Origin: Fusobacteriales bacterium
Lineage (GTDB): Bacteria; Fusobacteriota; Fusobacteriia; Fusobacteriales; Leptotrichiaceae
Length of the DNA stretch: 10,236 nt
Direction: 5' to 3'
Assembly: GCA_031285605.1 (NCBI GenBank)
Contig: JAITVW010000256.1
Coordinates: 1 to 10,236, forward strand
The notes below the pieces were generated by a model, which made no database searches, was not told the DNA's origin, and saw only the letters and a program-made list of their open reading frames with translations. This document shows, piece after piece, positions 5,584-10,236 of this stretch. Position 1 is the stretch's first letter. Every line of letters begins with the position of its first letter. A program made the position numbers and the translations under genes.

Positions 5584-7650
5584 ATGACATATAATTTATT
5601 GTTTAAAAATTTAGACGAATTAAAAATAAAAGGACTGGGAAAAACTAATGTTTCTAAATTGAATAAATTAAATGTTCGTACATTATACGATCTTCTTTAT
5701 TTTTTTCCGAGAGCCTATGAAGACAGAAGCAACAGTAAGAATGTAAGTGAGGTTTTGCCTGATGAATTTGTAGTTTTGAAAGGAAAAATATTAAAAGCCT
5801 CAAATAACTATATAAAAGGCGGAAGATATATGTACCGTGCCTGGCTTGGTGATGATACAGGGGTAATAGAGCTTACATGGTTTAATAACAGATTTGTGCA
5901 AAAAAACATAAAAATCGGCGATGAAATGATTGTTTACGGAAAAGTAAAAAAGGGAATGAGAATGCAGATGGTTAATCCTGAGTACAAAAATGTAAGTTTT
6001 GCTTCATTGCTTCCCGGAAATCAGATTCTGCCTATATATTCATCTACCTCATCTTTAAAACAAGGGGATTTGAGAAAGATAATACATGAGGCTATACTGA
6101 ATTTTGGTTATTTACTTGAAGAAAATCTGCCTGATGAGCTGATAAAAAAAGAGAATCTTCTGCTGCGAAAGGATGCTGTAATTAATATTCATTTTCCGGA
6201 AAACGAACAGCTGAAACAAAAAGCACTGCGAAGATTTATGCTGGAAGAAATTTTTCTGCTGGAAACGGGTATACTTCAAAGCCGTTTTGAAGTGGATAAG
6301 GCTAATAAGGGATTATATAAAATAGAAAATAATAAAGAGCTGGTAAAACAGTTTATAAAGGAACTTTCTTATGAGCTGACAAGGGCGCAAAAAAAAGTAA
6401 TTAAAGAAATTTATAATGAACTGGTAAAAGGGAAGATATTAAACAGACTGATACAGGGTGATGTAGGTTCTGGAAAAACCATAGTATCATTGATTATGCT
6501 TTTATACATGGTAGAAAATAATTATCAGGGAGCGATAATGGCTCCTACTGAAATACTGGCTACACAGCATTATCTTGGAATAGTGGATGAATTCAACAAT
6601 CTTAATGTCCGTGTGGAGCTGCTCACAGGAAGTGTTAAAGGCAAAAAAAGAGAAAAACTTTTGAAAGAAATAGAAGCAGGTCTTGTGGATATAGTAATAG
6701 GAACGCATGCACTTATAGAAAATGATATAGTATTCCACAGTCTGGGACTGATAATAATAGATGAACAGCACAGATTCGGGGTAGTACAGAGAAAGCTGCT
6801 GAGAGATAAGGGCGAGCTTGCCAATCTTATAGTTATGAGTGCCACTCCTATACCGCGTTCTCTTGCGCTTACTGTATACGGAGATCTGGATGTTTCTGTT
6901 ATTGACGAGCTTCCTACAGGAAGGAAACAGATAAAGACAAAATGGATAAAGAATCAGGAAGAAAAAAACAAAATGTATGACTTCATAAAGGAGAAAATCA
7001 GGGAAGGAAGACAGGTTTATGTTGTTTCACCTTTGATAGAAGAAAGTGAGACTCTTAACGTAAAGTCTGCAGAAAGTACATTTGAAGAGTATTCGGAAAT
7101 TTTTAAGGGTATGGAAATAGCCTTGATTCACGGAAGGATGAAAAATAAAGATAAACAGGAAGTAATGGAGAAATTCAGAAAAGGAAGTCTGAATATACTG
7201 GTGTCCACTACTGTAATAGAAGTAGGGGTAAATGTGCCTAATGCCTCAATAATGGTAATAAGGGATGCACAGAGATTCGGTCTTTCATCTCTGCACCAGC
7301 TCAGAGGACGTGTAGGAAGAGGAGAATACAGGTCTTACTGTTTTCTGGAATCGGAAACTAATAATGAGATATCGGAAAAACGTCTGGAAATAATGGAAAA
7401 TACCATAGACGGCTTCAAAATAGCAGAGGAAGATCTGAAGCTGAGAAACTCGGGAGAGATATTCGGTACAAAGCAAAGCGGTGTATCGGATCTTCTGCTT
7501 ACAGATATTATAAAAAATATAAAAGAGATAAAATATATAAGAGATTTTGTTCTAAAGTATCTTGAAGAAAATAACGGATATGTGGAAAATGAATATTTGA
7601 AAAGTGATATATACAGAAAATTTCATGAAGGTGAAAGCCTGATAAAGTAA
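5584..7650 (+). CDS. recG: ATP-dependent DNA helicase RecG
   Basis: RecG is a monomeric double-stranded DNA translocase that reverses stalled replication forks and processes branched recombination intermediates. The 688-residue product is full length (E. coli 693). The N-terminal part carries the wedge/OB domain, with 'LLYFFPRAYEDRS' around residues 37-49 and 'GDDTGVIELTWFN' near 90-102. The helicase core has Walker A GDVGSGKT (292-299), 'APTEILATQH', the RecG-type Walker B box DEQH-RFGV (393-400), 'MSATPIPRSLALTVYGDLD', 'STTVIEVGVNVPNA' and the arginine-finger motif QLRGRVGRG (572-580). The C-terminal 'NSGEIFGTKQSG' segment is also RecG-typical. AAGGAG at 5572-5577 lies 6 bases before the ATG. 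A terminator directly upstream implies its own promoter or read-through, but no clear promoter is visible in the 68-base gap. Nothing is truncated or unusual. Confidence 0.98.
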   Translation: MTYNLLFKNLDELKIKGLGKTNVSKLNKLNVRTLYDLLYFFPRAYEDRSNSKNVSEVLPDEFVVLKGKILKASNNYIKGGRYMYRAWLGDDTGVIELTWFNNRFVQKNIKIGDEMIVYGKVKKGMRMQMVNPEYKNVSFASLLPGNQILPIYSSTSSLKQGDLRKIIHEAILNFGYLLEENLPDELIKKENLLLRKDAVINIHFPENEQLKQKALRRFMLEEIFLLETGILQSRFEVDKANKGLYKIENNKELVKQFIKELSYELTRAQKKVIKEIYNELVKGKILNRLIQGDVGSGKTIVSLIMLLYMVENNYQGAIMAPTEILATQHYLGIVDEFNNLNVRVELLTGSVKGKKREKLLKEIEAGLVDIVIGTHALIENDIVFHSLGLIIIDEQHRFGVVQRKLLRDKGELANLIVMSATPIPRSLALTVYGDLDVSVIDELPTGRKQIKTKWIKNQEEKNKMYDFIKEKIREGRQVYVVSPLIEESETLNVKSAESTFEEYSEIFKGMEIALIHGRMKNKDKQEVMEKFRKGSLNILVSTTVIEVGVNVPNASIMVIRDAQRFGLSSLHQLRGRVGRGEYRSYCFLESETNNEISEKRLEIMENTIDGFKIAEEDLKLRNSGEIFGTKQSGVSDLLLTDIIKNIKEIKYIRDFVLKYLEENNGYVENEYLKSDIYRKFHEGESLIK

Positions 7651-7723
7651 AAATTTTATATAAGAGTATGTTTATTAAAGTAAGTATCAAACAAGAACAT
7701 GATATTTTACAGAATGGAGAAAT

Positions 7724-8608
7724 ATGAAAAAGTATTCGGCTGATTTAGGGCTGTTATTGGTAGGGTTTATTTGGGGGACAGGATTTATAGCAACTAAAAT
7801 AGGTTTAGACGGCGGAATTACACCGTATTATATGATGTTTCTGCGGGCAGCTTTTGCATCAATATTTATAAGCGTGATTTTTTTCAGAGAACTGCGTAAT
7901 ATAACAAAAAGAGAGCTTTTGGCGGGAGTTCTGCTGGGAGTTTTTTTATATCTCGGCTTCTCGTTTCAGACTGTGGGTCTGGTGTATACAACAGCATCTA
8001 AAAATGCTTTTCTTACAGCAATAAATGTGGTTTTGGTGCCATATTTATACTGGATGTTTTATAAAAAAAGACCTGATATATTTGCGGTTTTATCAGCTGT
8101 ACTGTGTTTATACGGAATCGGTCTGCTCAGTCTGACAGGAACAGATTTTTCTCTCAATAAGGGTGATATACTTACAATGATTTGTGCTGTATTTTTTGCC
8201 TGTCATATAACATTTACAGGGATACTGTCAAAAAAAGTAAATGCAATAAGACTAAATCTGGTTCAAATGTATACTATGACTGTATTTTCATTTATTACAT
8301 GTGTATTTAACGGAAGTATGACATTAAATATAACACAGACACAGTTTTTGGCAGTATTATATCTTGGGATTTTTTCCACAGGAATCTGCTTTCTGCTTCA
8401 GACTACCTGTCAGCAGTATACAACACCGGCAAGAGCTTCAATATTATTATGCACCGAATCATTATTTGCACCTGTTTTGTCATTTCTGATACTGCATGAA
8501 GTATTGACTCCGAAAGCAATAGTGGGAGCAGCACTTATTCTGATTTCTGTTGTAGTTTCAGAGACAAAGCTTGGATTTGGAGTGAAGAAGTCAGGGAAAT
8601 TAAAGTGA
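7724..8608 (+). CDS. EamA/DMT-superfamily permease
   Basis: The 294-residue protein has ten predicted hydrophobic helices arranged as two EamA repeats (roughly residues 8-137 and 149-282). Typical signatures are 'GLLLVGFIWGTGFIATKIGL' at the start and 'RASILLCTESLFAPVLSFLILHEVLTPKAIVGAALILISVV' at the end; the latter is the usual E-(S/P)-hydrophobic plus 'E-x-L-T-x-x-x-x-x-G' pattern of the second repeat. DMT transporters export or import amino acids, nucleotides or other small metabolites across the inner membrane. The substrate cannot be deduced from sequence. GGAG (7716-7719) is only 4 bases before the ATG, a modest ribosome binding site. It lies 73 bases after recG with no terminator seen in between, so it may be partly co-transcribed with recG. 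A terminator follows at 8663. Confidence 0.9.
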   Translation: MKKYSADLGLLLVGFIWGTGFIATKIGLDGGITPYYMMFLRAAFASIFISVIFFRELRNITKRELLAGVLLGVFLYLGFSFQTVGLVYTTASKNAFLTAINVVLVPYLYWMFYKKRPDIFAVLSAVLCLYGIGLLSLTGTDFSLNKGDILTMICAVFFACHITFTGILSKKVNAIRLNLVQMYTMTVFSFITCVFNGSMTLNITQTQFLAVLYLGIFSTGICFLLQTTCQQYTTPARASILLCTESLFAPVLSFLILHEVLTPKAIVGAALILISVVVSETKLGFGVKKSGKLK

Positions 8609-8662
8609 TAGATGTTCGGAATTATGGAGTAAAAGTATGACATATGACAGTGGCATATTATT

Positions 8663-8692
8663 GGAGATAAGAAAAAATATCTCCGTTTTTTT
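8663..8692 (+). terminator. Rho-independent terminator after the EamA permease gene
   Basis: GGAGATA (8663-8669) pairs with TATCTCC (8678-8684) around an A-rich 8-base loop. A G and seven Ts follow. It ends the permease transcript 55 bases after its stop codon. Confidence 0.8.
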
Positions 8693-8773
8693 ATGTAAAA
8701 AAATTAATATAATAAAATTACAGTATATTAAAAGTATTTTTCACTATATAAAAAAATAATTCGTAAAAAAAAT

Positions 8774-8803
8774 TTGACTTTAAAAAAAAACGAGGTATAT
8801 TAT
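8774..8803 (+). promoter_or_regulatory. Sigma-70 promoter of the LacI regulator-ABC operon
   Basis: TTGACT (8774-8779) matches five of six -35 bases. The best-spaced -10 is TATTAT (8798-8803, 18 bases) or TATATT (8796-8801, 16 bases); the nearby perfect TATAAT (8801-8806) is 21 bases away. Transcription would start around 8809, giving a leader of about 140 bases. Confidence 0.6.
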
Positions 8804-8813
8804 AATATAAAAA

Positions 8814-8827
8814 TTGAAACGTTTTAA
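8814..8827 (+). promoter_or_regulatory. LacI-family operator O1 (imperfect palindrome)
   Basis: TTGAAACGTTTTAA differs by one base from the perfect palindrome found at 8922. It lies a few bases after the predicted transcription start, where bound repressor would block RNA polymerase. The central CG is typical of LacI/GalR-family sites. Confidence 0.7.
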
Positions 8828-8850
8828 AAAAACAAGAAAGAAAAAGAATA

Positions 8851-8873
8851 AAAATCTTTTATATAAAGGTTTT
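8851..8873 (+). other. Weak AT-rich hairpin in the leader
   Basis: AAAATCTTT (8851-8859) and AAAGGTTTT (8865-8873) can form a nine-pair stem with one T-G wobble and a five-base loop. It lies between the two operators. The stem is weak and may have no role; a leader attenuator or mRNA-stabilising element is conceivable. Confidence 0.25.
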
Positions 8874-8921
8874 GTTTAAAAAATAACAAGAAAATATTCT
8901 CTTTTTATTTTTTTAAAAAAA

Positions 8922-8935
8922 TTGAAACGTTTCAA
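8922..8935 (+). promoter_or_regulatory. LacI-family operator O2 (perfect 14-bp palindrome)
   Basis: TTGAAACGTTTCAA is a perfect inverted repeat with a central CG, like the sites bound by LacI/GalR-family regulators such as RbsR and CcpA. It ends 3 bases before the AAGGAG ribosome binding site (8938-8943) of the regulator gene. Its centre is 108 bases from that of O1, so a looped repression complex or a roadblock to elongation is possible. Confidence 0.8.
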
Positions 8936-8948
8936 AAAAGGAGAAATC

Positions 8949-9974
8949 ATGGGAAAATCTACTATTAAGGAAGTTGCTAAAATGGCTGGAGTCTCTATAG
9001 GAACAGTATCGAGATACATTAATGGATTTTCTGTAAAAGAAAAGAATAAAAAACATATAGAGGAGGCGATAAAAAAATTAAATTTCGAGACAAACTATCT
9101 TGCACAGGGACTGCGAAGTAAGAAGACTAATTCTATAGGAGTTCTTGTACCGGATATAGGTGATATTTTCGTAACTCAGGTAATAGAAGGAATAGAAACA
9201 GTGCTGAATGAACAAAATTTCAGCACAATAATATGCAGTTCACAGAATCAATGGAATATAGAGAGCGAAAAATTAGACTTTTTAAGGAAGAAAAAGGTAG
9301 ACGGAATTATTTTGATGCCTACCTCAAGTATATATAAACACATAAAAGAATTTGAAAAGAACAACATCCCGCTTGTTCTCATAGACAGGATATTTGACAG
9401 AGTGTCGTTAAATGCAGTAGTCTGTGACAATGTTACGGGGAGTTATGAAGGAGTTTCAGAAATTATAAAAAGGGGACATACTAAAATAGGTATAATAAAC
9501 GGTCCTAAAACAGTTTACACTGCTAAAAACAGATTTGAAGGCTATAAAATGGCACTTAAAGAAGAGAGTATTAAGCTGGATAATGATTATGTCAAATATA
9601 CAGATTATACGGAAATAGAAGGATACAGGGCAATTAAGGAATTGATGGGAATGAAAGAAAAGCCGACAGCCGTATTTGCTACGAACTATAAGACAACTCT
9701 CGGCTGTCTGAGGTATATATATGACGAGGGTCTGAAAATAGGAGAGGATATATCGCTTTTGGGATATGATCAGAGTGATCTTTTCAAAATGATAAAACCG
9801 CAGATATCGGTTATATATCAGCCTACACAGCTTATAGGAACAGAGGCGGCGAAAAGTATTCTTGAAGAAACAAATAACGGAAGTTCCGGAAAAAGTAACG
9901 TAAAAATACTTGATACAAAATTGGTGATAACAGAATCTATAAAAAAAATTGAAATAAAAACAGGAGGAAAATAA
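8949..9974 (+). CDS. LacI/GalR-family transcriptional regulator
   Basis: The 341-residue protein has the N-terminal LacI helix-turn-helix 'TIKEVAKMAGVSIGTVSRYIN' split over residues 5-25 and the hinge 'YLAQGLRSKKTNSIG' (50-64). The hinge leucine that wedges into the central CpG of the operator is present (about L55). The rest is a periplasmic-binding-protein-like effector domain, with 'GVLVPDIGDIF' (64-74), 'DGIILMP' (118-124), 'LIDRIFD' (144-150), 'NRFEGYKMAL' (194-203) and 'LLGYDQSD' (270-277). Start choice: the ATG at 8949 has AAGGAG 5 bases upstream and gives the usual short lead-in to the HTH; an upstream in-frame TTG at 8922 lies inside the operator. Two operators in its own leader imply autoregulation. 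One base separates its stop from a sugar-binding protein gene, so it most likely controls that ABC sugar transporter with the sugar as effector. RbsR-like specificity is possible but unproven. Confidence 0.93.
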   Translation: MGKSTIKEVAKMAGVSIGTVSRYINGFSVKEKNKKHIEEAIKKLNFETNYLAQGLRSKKTNSIGVLVPDIGDIFVTQVIEGIETVLNEQNFSTIICSSQNQWNIESEKLDFLRKKKVDGIILMPTSSIYKHIKEFEKNNIPLVLIDRIFDRVSLNAVVCDNVTGSYEGVSEIIKRGHTKIGIINGPKTVYTAKNRFEGYKMALKEESIKLDNDYVKYTDYTEIEGYRAIKELMGMKEKPTAVFATNYKTTLGCLRYIYDEGLKIGEDISLLGYDQSDLFKMIKPQISVIYQPTQLIGTEAAKSILEETNNGSSGKSNVKILDTKLVITESIKKIEIKTGGK

Positions 9975-9975
9975 T

Positions 9976-10236
9976 ATGAAAAAATTTTTATTAGTATTAG
10001 CAGCAATGTTATTTATCTTTTCATGCGGGTCAAAAGATCAGGCTGCCGGGAAAACGGAAGAAAAACCGGCAGAAACAGGTGAAAAGACTTATACAATAGG
10101 AGTGTCACTTCTGACACAGCAGCATCCTTTTTACCTTAGTCTGAAGGATGCCATTGAAAAAGAGGCAGCGGCACAGAATGTAAAATTAAATATTTCGATA
10201 GCAAATCAGGATCTGAATAAGCAGATTTCAGATATA
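9976..10236 (+). CDS. ABC sugar-binding lipoprotein (RbsB-like), 5' part
   Basis: The first 87 residues are visible and the gene continues past the window. A lipoprotein signal peptide (MKKFLLVLAAMLFIFSC) ends in an I-F-S-C lipobox with C17. A flexible, charged linker (about residues 18-39) follows, and then the start of a Peripla_BP_4 domain: 'YTIGVSLLTQQHPFYLSLKDAIEKEA' is split over residues 40-65, with the 'G-V-S...H-P-F-Y...K-x-x-I-E' pattern of ribose/galactose-type binding proteins. The protein would capture a sugar and pass it to an ABC permease, expected downstream but not seen. AGGAGG (9962-9967) lies inside the end of the regulator gene, 8 bases before the ATG, and only one base separates stop and start, so translational coupling is likely. 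The exact sugar is unknown. Confidence 0.88.
   Translation, partial: MKKFLLVLAAMLFIFSCGSKDQAAGKTEEKPAETGEKTYTIGVSLLTQQHPFYLSLKDAIEKEAAAQNVKLNISIANQDLNKQISDI

Larger units (their letters stand above)
8609..8948 (+). other. 340-base intergenic region with leader of the LacI-ABC operon
   Basis: In order it holds the permease terminator, about 80 bases of very AT-rich DNA with no recognisable feature, a promoter, an imperfect LacI-type operator at the transcription start, a weak AT hairpin (8851-8873), a perfect LacI-type operator and the ribosome binding site of the regulator gene. A 40-codon ATG frame (8637-8759) runs through the terminator and is not believed to be a gene. Confidence 0.65.

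Noticed and set aside
8637..8759. 40-codon ATG frame after the permease gene
   Set aside because: A GGAG precedes it, but the frame reads straight through a strong terminator hairpin and very AT-rich DNA; the product looks like random AT-rich translation.
8922..8948. TTG at 8922 as start of the LacI-family gene
   Set aside because: It falls inside the perfect operator palindrome and has no ribosome binding site; the ATG at 8949 is well supported.
1..10236. CRISPR array, tRNA, rRNA, insertion sequence or phage genes
   Set aside because: No regularly spaced repeats, cloverleaf sequences, transposase motifs or phage-type proteins were found on either strand.

Overview
The window is AT-rich and all its genes lie on the + strand. 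Codon use favours AGA for Arg and ATA for Ile. Shine-Dalgarno sequences are strong (AAGGAGG type), promoters are of the extended -10 type, and the cell seems to have an outer membrane: there is a secreted beta-barrel candidate and a binding-protein lipoprotein. This mix suggests a Fusobacteriota member, most likely Leptotrichiaceae (Sebaldella or Leptotrichia-like). The assignment is by impression and was not tested by alignment.

Region 1 (1-3742) is the 3' part of a carbohydrate operon. It holds the end of a PTS EIIA, then a galactitol-type EIIB and EIIC, a D-2-hydroxyacid dehydrogenase and a class II (FucA-type) aldolase. Gaps are short, every gene has a good ribosome binding site, and a terminator hairpin (3767-3806) closes the operon. 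The layout implies import with phosphorylation, then an oxidation or reduction, then aldol cleavage of an unidentified polyol, sugar or sugar acid. The dehydrogenase is not part of the known galactitol pathway, so the substrate is open.

Region 2 (3743-7650) is housekeeping. A 348-base intergenic stretch carries two TGnTATAAT extended -10 promoters. It leads into yebC (translation/regulatory factor, GTG start) and a co-transcribed small secreted protein that looks like an outer-membrane beta-barrel with an H-x-S motif near its C-terminus. A strong terminator follows (5521-5558), then recG, the full-length branched-DNA helicase.

Region 3 (7651-8692) is a ten-helix EamA/DMT-family permease with its own terminator.

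Region 4 (8693-10236) opens a second sugar-uptake operon. A sigma-70 promoter is followed by a long leader with two LacI-type operators: one imperfect at the transcription start, one a perfect 14-bp palindrome just before the ribosome binding site. Then come a LacI-family regulator and, one base after its stop codon, a sugar-binding lipoprotein of the ABC type that runs off the end of the window. The regulator probably represses itself and the transporter together, with the imported sugar as the likely inducer.

No rRNA, tRNA, CRISPR array, insertion sequence or phage gene was seen. The less familiar parts are the dehydrogenase-aldolase pairing with a Gat-type PTS, the H-x-S barrel protein, and the two-operator leader.
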